The notes under the pieces: model-generated
The model's database searches: none
The model's input: the letters and a program-made list of their open reading frames with translations, nothing else
Told to the model about the DNA's origin: nothing
Assembly: GCF_020615385.1 (NCBI RefSeq)
Contig: NZ_JAJAVB010000016.1
Location: forward strand, 173,332 to 237,331
Length of the DNA stretch: 64,000 bases
Direction of reading: 5' to 3'
Source: Jiella soli
GTDB taxonomy: Bacteria > Pseudomonadota > Alphaproteobacteria > Rhizobiales > Rhizobiaceae
Shown here: piece after piece, positions 1 to 7,452 of the stretch
Layout of the letters: every line of letters starts with the position of its first letter
How positions within the stretch are numbered: position 1 is the first letter of the stretch
Program-made: the position numbers and the translations under genes

Positions 1-290
1 GGCCGGTGGAGATCGCGCCGGTGGACGCGCTCTACGCCAATCCGCTGCATCCCTATACGCGCGCGCTGCTCTCGGCGACGCCTGCGACCGACCCGAAGTC
101 GAAGGGCCAGCGCATCAAGCTTTCGGGCGAACTGCCGTCCCCCTTCAGCCCGCCGCCCGGCTGTTCGTTCAATCCCCGCTGCCCCTATGCCAATGAGCGC
201 TGCCGCACGGAACTGCCGCTTCTGACCGAGCACGGCCCGACCCGGGTCGCGTGCTTCGCGGTTGAGGAGGGCCGCCTGCCGGCGGCGTGA
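1..290 (+). CDS. Oligopeptide/dipeptide ABC transporter ATPase, C-terminal end (partial)
   Basis: Only the last ~95 residues lie in the window; the gene enters from the left in the frame that reaches TGA at 288-290. The visible part contains the NPLHPYTRALL segment and the cysteine-containing tail (GCSFNPRCPYANERC), which are typical of the C-terminal extension of DppD/DppF/OppD/OppF ATPases. In that family the protein energises peptide or nickel import at the inner membrane. The nucleotide-binding domain is outside the window, so DppD-type and DppF-type cannot be separated. The rest of the transporter operon is presumably to the left. Confidence 0.9.
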   Translation, partial: PVEIAPVDALYANPLHPYTRALLSATPATDPKSKGQRIKLSGELPSPFSPPPGCSFNPRCPYANERCRTELPLLTEHGPTRVACFAVEEGRLPAA

Positions 291-376
291 CCGCGCGTCT
301 TCATAGCCAAACGGCCGGAGCCTCTGGCGGCCCCGACCGTTCGTGATGATGACCGGTCTGGATGACCCGGTTGGCG

Positions 377-934
377 TTACTGTGCCGGCTGCGTGCTCGC
401 CGCATCCTCGGCCGGTTCCGCGGACGCCGGCTGCTCGGCGCTTCCGCCAGTCTGCGACGACGCGGCCGCATCGCCCGGCTGCGCGATGTCGGGCGGGGTG
501 ACCGACCCGGTCTGCTCCTCGACCGCCGACTGTGCCTGCGACAGCACCGCGTCGACATCCACGCCGACATCGCGCGCGGCGCTCGCGACGCTCTCGCTGA
601 CCTCGCGGATATTGGTGCGCAGCGGGTCGAGGGAGACGTTCTCATAGCCTTCCTGCGCCAGCGCGCCGGCCAGCTTGTCGAGCTGCCGTTCGGTCTCGCC
701 GAGTGCCGTGAAGGCACTGGTCAGGGGCTCGCGAAGCGTCGCCGGGTCGACGCGGTTGGCGGCGATCGCCTGCTCGCTCTGAAGATCGCGGACCTGTCCC
801 TGCAGCGACTCGTTCTCGGTCTGGACGGTCTGCAGCTGGCCTTCCAGCTCGGTGACCCGGGCCTGGTTGTCGTCGCCGCAGCCCGAAAGGGTGAGGGCCG
901 TTGCGACCGAGGCTGCAAGATAAAGATGTTTCAT
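377..934 (-). CDS. Putative lipoprotein with coiled coil and acidic Ala/Pro-rich tail
   Basis: 185 residues. A short N-terminal signal ends in a lipobox (LTLSGC, lipidated Cys19), so the protein should be membrane anchored on the periplasmic side. Residues ~27-60 are heptad-like and predicted coiled coil (VTELEGQLQTVQTENESLQ). The middle is helical, and the last ~45 residues are low-complexity Ala/Glu/Pro/Gln. An AAGGA ribosome binding site lies 9 nt before the ATG. I do not recognise a family with an assigned function. The architecture suggests an envelope spacer or scaffold, but that is inference. It is transcribed away from the plus-strand transporter end. Confidence 0.75.
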   Translation of the reverse strand: MKHLYLAASVATALTLSGCGDDNQARVTELEGQLQTVQTENESLQGQVRDLQSEQAIAANRVDPATLREPLTSAFTALGETERQLDKLAGALAQEGYENVSLDPLRTNIREVSESVASAARDVGVDVDAVLSQAQSAVEEQTGSVTPPDIAQPGDAAASSQTGGSAEQPASAEPAEDAASTQPAQ

Positions 935-1446
935 GATGTCGCGTCCTTCTCGTGTATCTTCGATGTTCGCGCCACTCCTCGTCCGTGAGCGGCGCGATGC
1001 ACTTGGTTACGCAAGAGAACCGGACCGATTTCGTTCCGCAAAAGTCGATGTGCGGCGAACGAATGCTACAGAGGACATTGCTGCCGATGAAGAAGCATTG
1101 TCGGCAGTGTCGACATGCTTTCCTCGGCGAGAATTAGCGGTGGCGGAAGCAACACGCGGGGCGCAGCAGGGCGCCGCGCCGTGGAGATTGCGCGCCTGAC
1201 AATTGTGCGTCACGCGCTACAGGCGACCGGCGCGAAGCACCCACTCCGAGAGCGGCCGTGCGAACGGAAACAGCCGATCGCCCGTGCTGAAATTTTGCCG
1301 TCCGCGTCTATTGGGATCCAGCGCATCCCATCTGGAGGGGCGCCCTCGGGGCCGGCAAGCGAAGCCGTGGCCGAAGGCGGCGGCGAGCGGCCGGGATTGG
1401 GGGCGCTTCGCTGAATATCCGCCGCGCCCCTGGTCCAGATCAGGCG
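935..1446. other. Gene-free stretch between two minus-strand lipoprotein genes
   Basis: I see no convincing coding region in these ~510 bases: open frames on both strands have unnatural Arg/Ser-rich composition. The part next to 935 must hold the promoter of the 377-934 lipoprotein. An inverted repeat (CTGCCGA at 1081-1087, TCGGCAG at 1101-1107) could form a 7-bp stem. No terminator with a T-run was found for the gene ending at 1447. Confidence 0.5.
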
Positions 1447-2139
1447 TCAGGACGAGCTGTAGGTCACGCCCTGCAGCGTTTCGATGCCCGGATTCGCCTT
1501 CCGTAGCGCCTCGATATAGTTGGGCGGAAACAGCATGTGGTTGACGGTGTGGAGGCCCAGGAAGGAGGCAATGTCGTTGTCGAAGGATGAGCAATTGTAG
1601 ATCTCGGCCTGCCAGAGCGGGCTCGATTTCTGCAGCTTGCGGATATAGGCGACCACCTTGGCGTAGCGCTCGGGGGTGAGCGGAATGGTCAGCTCACTTT
1701 CCAGATAGCCGAGCTCCATGTCGCCGTCGGACGGCCCGGTCTCGGACGGCACCGGCATCATGTGGCCGAGCATGTAGGGGACGACGCTGGTCGAGGCCGG
1801 GTGCAGTCCCGCCACCTCGGTCATCGAGGGGATCAGCACCGCCTTGGTATCGTAAGGCACGCGGCCGTTCGAATCCAGCTCCCCGAAGACCACGAAGGAA
1901 TGGCCGTAAGTGTCGGCGTTGCGGGCGCGGAACGAGAGGAAATAGGGCTTGTCCAGAACGCCGACCGCGCTCTTGCCGGAATAGGGAACGAACGCCACCG
2001 TCTTGCCGGTGGCGGCGAAATCCGGCGATGGTGCGCCGAGGGTCAGACTGGCATTGGAAGCGGTCGACTGGGTCGAGGCGCAGCCGCCGAGCGTCGCGAC
2101 CGCCAGGGCGAGTGCGGAAAGGGTCGAAACCAGTTTCAT
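1447..2139 (-). CDS. Lipoprotein with possible circularly permuted papain/NlpC-P60-like fold
   Basis: 230 residues with a type II signal (lipobox ATLGGC, Cys20). The mature part has a GHSFVVFGE segment near residue 80 and a YNCSSFDNDIASFLGL segment near residue 182. That order (His in a GH-hydrophobic strand, then NC-x-SF followed by a helix ending in a GL) matches the active-site pattern of circularly permuted NlpC/P60-type cysteine hydrolases, where His precedes Cys. If correct, the protein is a periplasmic thiol hydrolase acting on peptide or acyl bonds. The fold call is pattern-based inference from these two segments. Neighbours are other exported proteins of unknown role, not a recognisable pathway. 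Confidence 0.6.
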   Translation of the reverse strand: MKLVSTLSALALAVATLGGCASTQSTASNASLTLGAPSPDFAATGKTVAFVPYSGKSAVGVLDKPYFLSFRARNADTYGHSFVVFGELDSNGRVPYDTKAVLIPSMTEVAGLHPASTSVVPYMLGHMMPVPSETGPSDGDMELGYLESELTIPLTPERYAKVVAYIRKLQKSSPLWQAEIYNCSSFDNDIASFLGLHTVNHMLFPPNYIEALRKANPGIETLQGVTYSSS

Positions 2140-2425
2140 CAGCGCAGGGTCTTTTCGTGGATTGGTCGGAGCCGTCGCCCGTGAGCGCGCGCCGGCAGAA
2201 CACTCTATCCCCGATCAACCAGCCATGATTATGCCTGGTTCCGCGCACCAATCGACGAAGCGGCCAATGCTGCCTTTCGGCAACAGTATTGCGGGTGCTC
2301 GGCCACGCCGATCCGGCGGGGCCTGTCGGTCCACACCCACCGCCGAGGGGCAAGCACGCGGACTTGCGCGGGGCGTCGAGCGGATGCGGCCTCCCGTCCG
2401 AATCCGGCTCGACTGCCCCGCGCCG

Positions 2426-2833
2426 TCAGCACTCGTGTTCGTAGGTGAAGACCAGCCGGTCCGTGGTCCGCCGCCCGGTGGCGCGGCAGTTATCGTAGAC
2501 GTCGCGCGTGCCGGTGACGGTGATCCGCAGTTGATCGGCCGAGACGGGGCCGGAGACGTGGTATTCGAGCGGATCGCATCCGGAGGAAAAGACCCGCGCC
2601 GTCCCGTCATAGGAGTTGCCGCGCTTGACCCCGTCGAAGAGCAGCGTGCCCGGCATGACTCCGGCCCGGCGAAGCGAGGCTTTCGGCCGCTCGTATGTCA
2701 TTTCGCGGTGGTTGCCGCTGGCCTGGAGCCGCATCAGGGACCCGTTGTGGTTCCAGCAGGAATCGGCCAGTGCGCCGGATGTGGTCGCTGCAAGGATGGC
2801 GCAGACGAGCGCAAGACGAAACTGTGCTGCCAT
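2426..2833 (-). CDS. Small secreted protein of unknown function
   Basis: 135 residues from the ATG at 2833, chosen because GGGAGG sits 7 nt upstream; a longer upstream frame is Ser/Arg-rich and unlikely to be translated. An N-terminal signal peptide (to about residue 24, ALA-D) is followed by a ~110-residue domain with four cysteines (the last is the C-terminal residue), compatible with two disulfides in the periplasm. No enzymatic motif is seen. A second exported protein follows on the same strand (2925-3587), separated by 91 nt, so co-expression is possible. Function unknown. Confidence 0.7.
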   Translation of the reverse strand: MAAQFRLALVCAILAATTSGALADSCWNHNGSLMRLQASGNHREMTYERPKASLRRAGVMPGTLLFDGVKRGNSYDGTARVFSSGCDPLEYHVSGPVSADQLRITVTGTRDVYDNCRATGRRTTDRLVFTYEHEC

Positions 2834-2924
2834 TGATCGAACCTCCCATTCGGAGCGATTGCTCGGCTCGTGTCGCCGGCGATCGCCTGTTTCGGTTGCT
2901 GCCCGCTTGCCGGAGCCGCAGGCT

Positions 2925-3587
2925 TCAGTGGCACACCTCGAAGGTGCCTTCGACCGGCTCGTCGATCGGGCAGATGATGCCGCCCCATTGATAGCCGGTG
3001 CGTCCGTCAAAGCGGATCCGGAACCAGGGCAGGTCCTGGAAGAAGGGCGCGTCCGCCTGCTCCAGTATGGTTATCGGTTCGCCTTCGCGCAGGCTGGCGA
3101 TCTTGCGGGAATCGACGTCGGGCGCGGCGCGCACCGATCCGCCCCAGGACTGTGCCGGATGCGGCAGGGCGCCCGCGCGATGGCGGGGACGATCGCCGTC
3201 GCGGCCGCGCCGGTCGTCGCGGCGATCCGACAGGCGGTCGCCGGGGTCGCCGAAAGTATCGCCGCCGGCGCGTCGATCACGCCCGCCTCCCTGCGCGATG
3301 CGGCAATGGACGGTGCCGTAGTCCGGAATCTCGAATTCGACGCGCTGCCCGCGCCGGCCGAAGCGGAGCCCGTACTCGCCATGGGTGAAATATTCGGGGT
3401 CGTTGCGGCTGGAGCGGAAGCGCAGAGAGCCGCCGTCGATCGGGCTCGCAGTCAGGCTGTTGCTGCCGGACGTCGCGATGGTGATCCGCTGGCCGTCGTC
3501 GCAGCGGACGGCGAAGGTCTCGGCGAAGGCCCGCCCCGCGCCGAATGTCGCCACAAGGGCGATCAGCATCACCAGGAGATTGCGCAT
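2925..3587 (-). CDS. Secreted SH3-like (SH3b) domain protein
   Basis: 220 residues from the ATG at 3587. It has a clear signal peptide (MRNLLVMLIALVATFGAGRAFA). Residues ~23-95 form a beta-rich region with a Cys pair, loosely like MliC-type lysozyme-inhibitor domains (RCDDG start). A charged Arg/Gly/Asp-rich linker of ~45 residues follows. Residues ~145-215 look like a bacterial SH3b domain (SVRAAPDVDSRKIASLREGE, then WFRIRFDG and GYQWGGIIC). SH3b domains usually bind cell-wall peptides, so a periplasmic wall-binding role is plausible but unproven. The same bases are open in another minus-strand frame (to 4958), but that frame is Arg-rich and overlaps choV. Confidence 0.7.
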   Translation of the reverse strand: MRNLLVMLIALVATFGAGRAFAETFAVRCDDGQRITIATSGSNSLTASPIDGGSLRFRSSRNDPEYFTHGEYGLRFGRRGQRVEFEIPDYGTVHCRIAQGGGRDRRAGGDTFGDPGDRLSDRRDDRRGRDGDRPRHRAGALPHPAQSWGGSVRAAPDVDSRKIASLREGEPITILEQADAPFFQDLPWFRIRFDGRTGYQWGGIICPIDEPVEGTFEVCH

Positions 3588-3779
3588 GGACGGCTCCGGG
3601 CCCCGACGGTGGTCCACGGAGCCACTGTCACGAAAAGGGCCGCCGCTCCGGGCAATCGTCAGTGCCATGACGTAAGGGAAATATAGATCACAGGCAAGTG
3701 GTTTGTCGGTCGGCACGTCGCTGGGCCGGCGCCGGGCACGGGCCCTCTGGCGCGCTGGCCCGACGCCATATCTTCTCGT

Positions 3780-3816
3780 GAGCACGGGCGGAACGGAGCA
3801 CGCTTCGCCCGCGCTC
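3780..3816 (-). terminator. Hairpin after choV
   Basis: Two bases beyond the choV stop there is an 11-bp stem with one mismatch (arms 3780-3790 and 3806-3816, GC-rich). No T-run follows on the minus strand, so this is a probable 3'-end or mRNA-stability hairpin of the cho operon, not a textbook intrinsic terminator. Confidence 0.5.
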
Positions 3817-3817
3817 C

Positions 3818-4870
3818 TCACCCCTCGGCCTGGTGACGCTCCAGGGCACGAACAATGTCTTCTGGCCCGATCTTGCCGAGGATCTGGCCCTTGCGGGAGA
3901 CGACCACGGAGCCGCCGTTCTTCGACACGGTCGACATCACCTTGCGCAGCGGCGTGTCCGGTTCGGCCATGCCGGCGACCCGGGCCGGCGCTTCGTCCTT
4001 GCCGGCCAGCGGCTTCATGACGTCCTCGGCGGTCAGGACGTTGAGCGGGTTCATGTGGGCGACGAAGTCGGAGACGTAGTCGTCGGCGGGGCGCAGCACG
4101 ATGTCCTGCGCCGTGCCGACCTGGACGATCCGGCCGCCTTCCATGATGGCGATCCGGTTGCCGATCTTGAAGGCTTCGTCGAGATCGTGGCTGACGAAGA
4201 TGATCGTCTTCTGCAGCCGCTGCTGGAATTCCAGGAGTTCGTCCTGCAGGCGCGAGCGGATCAAGGGATCGAGCGCGGAGAATGGCTCGTCCATCAGGAG
4301 GACCGGCGCGTCGGTGGCGAACGCTCTGGCGAGACCCACGCGCTGCTGCATGCCGCCGGAGAGTTCTCCGACGCGGTTGTCCGCCCAGTCCTTCAGGCCG
4401 ACGAGTTCGAGCTGGGTCATCACCCGCTCGCGGCGCTCCGACTTGGGCTCGCCGGCAAGTTCCAGGCCGAGGCCGACATTGTCGGCGACCGAGCGCCAGG
4501 GCAGGAGGGCGAACTGCTGGAACACCATCGCCACTTCGTGGCGGCGCAGGTCCCGCAGCCGTTTGGCGCCGCAGGCCTTGGGGTCGACGGCGCCCTTGCC
4601 GGTGTCGACCACGACACGCCCGCGGGTGATCGGGGCGAGCCCGTTTACGCCGCGCAGGAGTGTCGACTTGCCGGAACCGGACAGGCCCATCAGCACGGCG
4701 ATCTCGCCCTGCCTGATGTCGAGGCTGGCATTGGTGACGCCGACCGTCGCGCCGGTTTCCTCGCGGATCTCGGCGCGGCTCTTGCCGGCATCGGCGAGCG
4801 GCAGGGCCTTGTCGGCATTCTTGCCGAAGACGATCGAGACGTTCTGGAAGGAGACGATGGGATCGGTCAT
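3818..4870 (-). CDS. choV: Choline/glycine betaine ABC transporter ATP-binding protein
   Basis: 350 residues. Walker A GLSGSGKST at 62-70, Q-loop VFQQF near 116-120, ABC signature LSGGMQQ at 170-176, Walker B LLMDEP at 191-196, and H-loop SHD. After the nucleotide-binding domain a C-terminal ~80-residue extension resembles the CBS-type regulatory region of ProV/OpuAA/ChoV ATPases. It energises uptake of choline or betaines across the inner membrane. Its ATG overlaps the choW stop (ATGA, 4867-4870), so the two are translationally coupled. The choX-choW-choV order is that of the Sinorhizobium cho transporter. Substrate choice between choline and betaines cannot be settled from the ATPase. Confidence 0.9.
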   Translation of the reverse strand: MTDPIVSFQNVSIVFGKNADKALPLADAGKSRAEIREETGATVGVTNASLDIRQGEIAVLMGLSGSGKSTLLRGVNGLAPITRGRVVVDTGKGAVDPKACGAKRLRDLRRHEVAMVFQQFALLPWRSVADNVGLGLELAGEPKSERRERVMTQLELVGLKDWADNRVGELSGGMQQRVGLARAFATDAPVLLMDEPFSALDPLIRSRLQDELLEFQQRLQKTIIFVSHDLDEAFKIGNRIAIMEGGRIVQVGTAQDIVLRPADDYVSDFVAHMNPLNVLTAEDVMKPLAGKDEAPARVAGMAEPDTPLRKVMSTVSKNGGSVVVSRKGQILGKIGPEDIVRALERHQAEG

Positions 4871-5751
4871 CGGCCGGCCTCCTCGACGCGGAAGAAGCGA
4901 TCGAGGATGATCGCGAGGAGGACGATCGCGAGGCCCGCCTTGAAGCCGTCGCCGACATTGATGGCGTTGAGGGCGCGCAGCACGGGCACGCCGAGGCCAG
5001 GCGCCCCGACGAGGGCCGCGATCACCACCATCGACAGGGACAGCATGATGGTCTGGGTGAGCCCGGCCATGATCTGCGGCAGGGCGTAGGGGATCTCGAT
5101 CTTGAACAGCCGCTGCATCGGCGTCGCGCCGAAGGCGTCGCCGGCTTCGAGCAGTTGGCGCGGCGTCGAGGCGATGCCGAGCCGGGTCAGGCGGATCGAG
5201 GCCGGCAGCGAGAAGATGACCGTCGCCACGAGGCCCGGCACCATGCCCAGGCCGAAGAGGATCAGCGCCGGGATCAGATAGACGAAGGTCGGGATCGTCT
5301 GCATCAGGTCGAGGATCGGGCGCAGGATCACGTAGACCCATTCGCGCCGCGCCGCCGCCACGCCCAGCGGTACGCCGATCACCATGCAGACGGTGGTCGC
5401 CGCGAGAACCAGCGACAGCGTCTGCGTCGTCTGCTCCCAATAGCCGAGATTGATGATCAGGAGCAGGCCGAACAGGGTGAACAGCGTTATCCCGATCGAG
5501 CGGCGCGAGAACCAGGCGATGGCACAGAACACGGCGACCACCACGAAGGGATGCGGCGTCTGCAGGATCCACAGGATGCCGTCGACGAAGGCTCCGAAGA
5601 TGTTAGTCAGTCCGTCGAAGACGAAGGTGAAGTTGGCGGTCAGCCAGTCAACGAACGCTTCGGCATAATCACCGATCGGCAAGGGGTGGTTTTCGAGCCA
5701 TTCCACGGCGGACGCTATCCTCTTCGCAACGAGACGGGGGATGGAAGGCAA
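4867..5751 (-). CDS. choW: Choline/glycine betaine ABC transporter permease
   Basis: 294 residues, with a soluble N-terminal ~60 residues and then about seven hydrophobic helices. The binding-protein-dependent permease domain spans ~100-285 and carries the EAA-type loop (EAGDAFGATPMQRLFKIEIP) that contacts the ATPase. Length and N-terminal extension match ProW/ChoW permeases. It lies 45 nt downstream of choX, with a hairpin between them, and overlaps choV. It acts in the inner membrane as the translocation pore for quaternary amines delivered by ChoX. Confidence 0.9.
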   Translation of the reverse strand: MPSIPRLVAKRIASAVEWLENHPLPIGDYAEAFVDWLTANFTFVFDGLTNIFGAFVDGILWILQTPHPFVVVAVFCAIAWFSRRSIGITLFTLFGLLLIINLGYWEQTTQTLSLVLAATTVCMVIGVPLGVAAARREWVYVILRPILDLMQTIPTFVYLIPALILFGLGMVPGLVATVIFSLPASIRLTRLGIASTPRQLLEAGDAFGATPMQRLFKIEIPYALPQIMAGLTQTIMLSLSMVVIAALVGAPGLGVPVLRALNAINVGDGFKAGLAIVLLAIILDRFFRVEEAGR

Positions 5752-5752
5752 G

Positions 5753-5773
5753 AAGGCCGGTCAAGCCGGCCTT
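5753..5773 (-). terminator. Intercistronic hairpin between choX and choW
   Basis: A perfect 8-bp inverted repeat (AAGGCCGG at 5753-5760, CCGGCCTT at 5766-5773) with a 5-nt loop fills the space between the choX stop and the choW start. Such hairpins behind binding-protein genes commonly protect the upstream message or partly terminate, so that the binding protein is made in excess over the membrane parts. Confidence 0.6.
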
Positions 5774-5796
5774 CCTGAACTTTCGATCGGGTGGGA

Positions 5797-6747
5797 TCAG
5801 GAGGAGATGCCGAGCTCTTCCTTGACCGCCGGCAGGCCCGGCTTGCCGTCGAGAGTCTTCACTCCTTCGAGCCACTTGTCCAGGATGCCGGGATTGGCCT
5901 TCAGCCACTCGGTCGCGGCCTTCTGCGGCTCCTGCTTGTCGTCGAGGATCTTGCCCATGATCTGGTTTTCCATGTCCAGATTGAACGTGAGGTTCTTCAG
6001 GAGCTTGCCGAGGTTCGGGCAGTCCTCGGAGAAGCCCTTGCGCGTCACGGTGTAGACCGTCGCGCCGCCGAAGTTCGGGCCGAAATAGTCGTCGCCGCCC
6101 GTCAGGTATTCGAGATTGTAGTTGGTGTTCATCGGATGCGGCGCCCAGGCGAGGAAGACGACGCCCTTCTTCGACCGCGTCGCGCGCGCCACCTGGCTGA
6201 GCATGCCCTGCTCGGACGAAGCGACAAGATCGAAGCCCTTTAGGTCGAACTTGTTCTTCTCGATCATGTCGATGATCTTGCCGTTGCCCTCGTTGCCGGG
6301 CTCGATGCCGTAGATCTTGCCGTTCAGCTCATCCTTGAATTTGTGGATGTCGGCGAAGTCGTGCAGGCCCTCGTCGTAGAGGTACTTCGGAACCGCTAGC
6401 GTGTATTTGGCGCCTTCGAGATTGGTCTGGACCCGCTCGATCGAGCCGTCGTCGATGTATTTGCCGATGGCCTCGGTCTGCGCCGGCATCCAGTTGCCGA
6501 GGAAGACGTCGATGTCGTTGTTGGAGAGCGAGGCGAACGTAACCGGGACCGACAGGATCTTGACGTCGGGCTTGTAGCCAAGGCCCTTGAGCACCTCGTT
6601 GGTCGCTGCGGTCGTCGAGGTGATGTCGGTCCAGCCGACGTCCGAAAGACGCACCGTCTTGCAGCTGTCCGCGTCCTGCGCCTGAGCGGGAAGCGCCATC
6701 AGGATCGCGCCGAGCGAAAGGCCCGCGAGGCTCCGAGAAAAGTTCAT
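5797..6747 (-). CDS. choX: Choline/betaine ABC transporter periplasmic binding protein
   Basis: 316 residues from the ATG at 6747. AAGGAG lies 6 nt upstream of this ATG, whereas the in-frame ATG at 6753 abuts it, so 6747 is preferred. Signal peptide MNFSRSLAGLSLGAILMALPAQA, then an OpuAC-type binding domain through the C-terminus (VRLSDVGWTDITSTTAATNEV start, LGNWMPAQ, AWAPHPMNTNY), with aromatic residues suited to a cation-pi cage for quaternary ammonium ligands. First gene of the cho operon. The 10-mer GACGCAACAT in its upstream region also occurs before putA, which hints at shared control by the neighbouring Lrp-family protein (inference). Confidence 0.9.
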   Translation of the reverse strand: MNFSRSLAGLSLGAILMALPAQAQDADSCKTVRLSDVGWTDITSTTAATNEVLKGLGYKPDVKILSVPVTFASLSNNDIDVFLGNWMPAQTEAIGKYIDDGSIERVQTNLEGAKYTLAVPKYLYDEGLHDFADIHKFKDELNGKIYGIEPGNEGNGKIIDMIEKNKFDLKGFDLVASSEQGMLSQVARATRSKKGVVFLAWAPHPMNTNYNLEYLTGGDDYFGPNFGGATVYTVTRKGFSEDCPNLGKLLKNLTFNLDMENQIMGKILDDKQEPQKAATEWLKANPGILDKWLEGVKTLDGKPGLPAVKEELGISS

Positions 6748-6837
6748 CTGCATCTCCTTGTTGAAACGCCGCCAAGCCTCAACGGCAAGGCAGCGCGATA
6801 AGTGCATTCGTCTGATTATTGCGCCAAGGCGGACGCC

Positions 6838-6847
6838 GACGCAACAT
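6838..6847. promoter_or_regulatory. GACGCAACAT motif upstream of choX
   Basis: This 10-base word lies ~90 nt upstream of the choX start and is repeated exactly at 7356-7365 in the lrp-putA intergenic region. The choX copy continues into an imperfect palindrome (GCAACATTTTGC, 6841-6852). It is a candidate operator for the Lrp-family protein encoded between the two sites; no direct proof. Confidence 0.35.
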
Positions 6848-6871
6848 TTTGCGGCAGATTTATCGCTCTGC

Positions 6872-7330
6872 CTAAAACGCGATCTCCGAGGTGTTTTTTA
6901 CCTCTTCCATCACGGCATATGTGTGAGTTTCGCGCACGCCGGGCAGCGCCAGAAGCTTCTCGGAGAGAAATGCGCGATAGGCCGCCATGTTTTCGACCCG
7001 GGCTTTGACGAGATAGTCGAAGCCGCCAGCAACCATATGGCACTCCATGACATCGGCAAGGTCGCAGACCGCCGACTTGAACTCGGAGAAGACTGCGTCC
7101 GAGGTGCGTTCCAACTTCACCTCGACGAAAACGATCATGCCGCGGCCGAGCTTCTCCGGCGAGAGCCTGGCCACGTAGCCGAGGATGAATCCGCCGCGGG
7201 TCAGGCGCTTGACCCGCTCGGCGGTCGCGGTGGGCGACAGGCCCACGCGATCGGCGAGTTCGAGGTTGCTCAGCCGGCCGTTGGCCTGAAGCGCATGGAG
7301 GATCCTGCGGTTCTTCTGATCGATCTCCAT
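6872..7330 (-). CDS. Lrp/AsnC family transcriptional regulator (probable putA regulator)
   Basis: 152 residues from the ATG at 7330, with GGGAG 5 nt upstream; a TTG one codon earlier is the alternative. An AsnC-type winged helix-turn-helix covers ~1-60 (IDQKNRRILHALQANGRLSNLELADRVGLS), followed by a RAM ligand-binding and oligomerisation domain at ~65-145. It is divergent from putA across 122 nt. In many alphaproteobacteria an Lrp-type activator (PutR) sits divergently next to putA and responds to proline. PutA here lacks its own DNA-binding domain, so this is the obvious regulator. Assignment as PutR is from context. Confidence 0.88.
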   Translation of the reverse strand: MEIDQKNRRILHALQANGRLSNLELADRVGLSPTATAERVKRLTRGGFILGYVARLSPEKLGRGMIVFVEVKLERTSDAVFSEFKSAVCDLADVMECHMVAGGFDYLVKARVENMAAYRAFLSEKLLALPGVRETHTYAVMEEVKNTSEIAF

Positions 7331-7355
7331 CAAGACTCCCTGTCAGGCCGCGCTT

Positions 7356-7365
7356 GACGCAACAT
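7356..7365. promoter_or_regulatory. GACGCAACAT motif in the lrp-putA intergenic region
   Basis: Second exact copy of the 10-mer seen before choX, 26 nt from the regulator ATG and ~90 nt from the putA ATG. The position fits an operator for the divergent Lrp-family protein. A CTTGAC (7353-7358) overlaps its left end and could be part of a -35 element. Confidence 0.35.
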
Positions 7366-7452
7366 ATCCTCCGAAACCGCCCATGTCTTTGGTGAGAAGC
7401 GCAGCGTCGCCTTTGCTATGGCTGGGACATCGACCCGCACTGGAGCTTCGCG

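Noticed and set aside
362-988. Plus-strand open frame over the first lipoprotein gene
   Set aside because: Arg/Leu/Ala-rich shadow; the minus-strand frame has a signal, lipobox and ribosome binding site.
3588-4958. Continuation of the SH3 gene frame upstream to 4958, giving a 677-residue protein
   Set aside because: The added part is Arg/Pro/Gly-rich and lies within choV in the wrong frame. Only the last 220 residues from 3587 with a signal peptide are protein-like.
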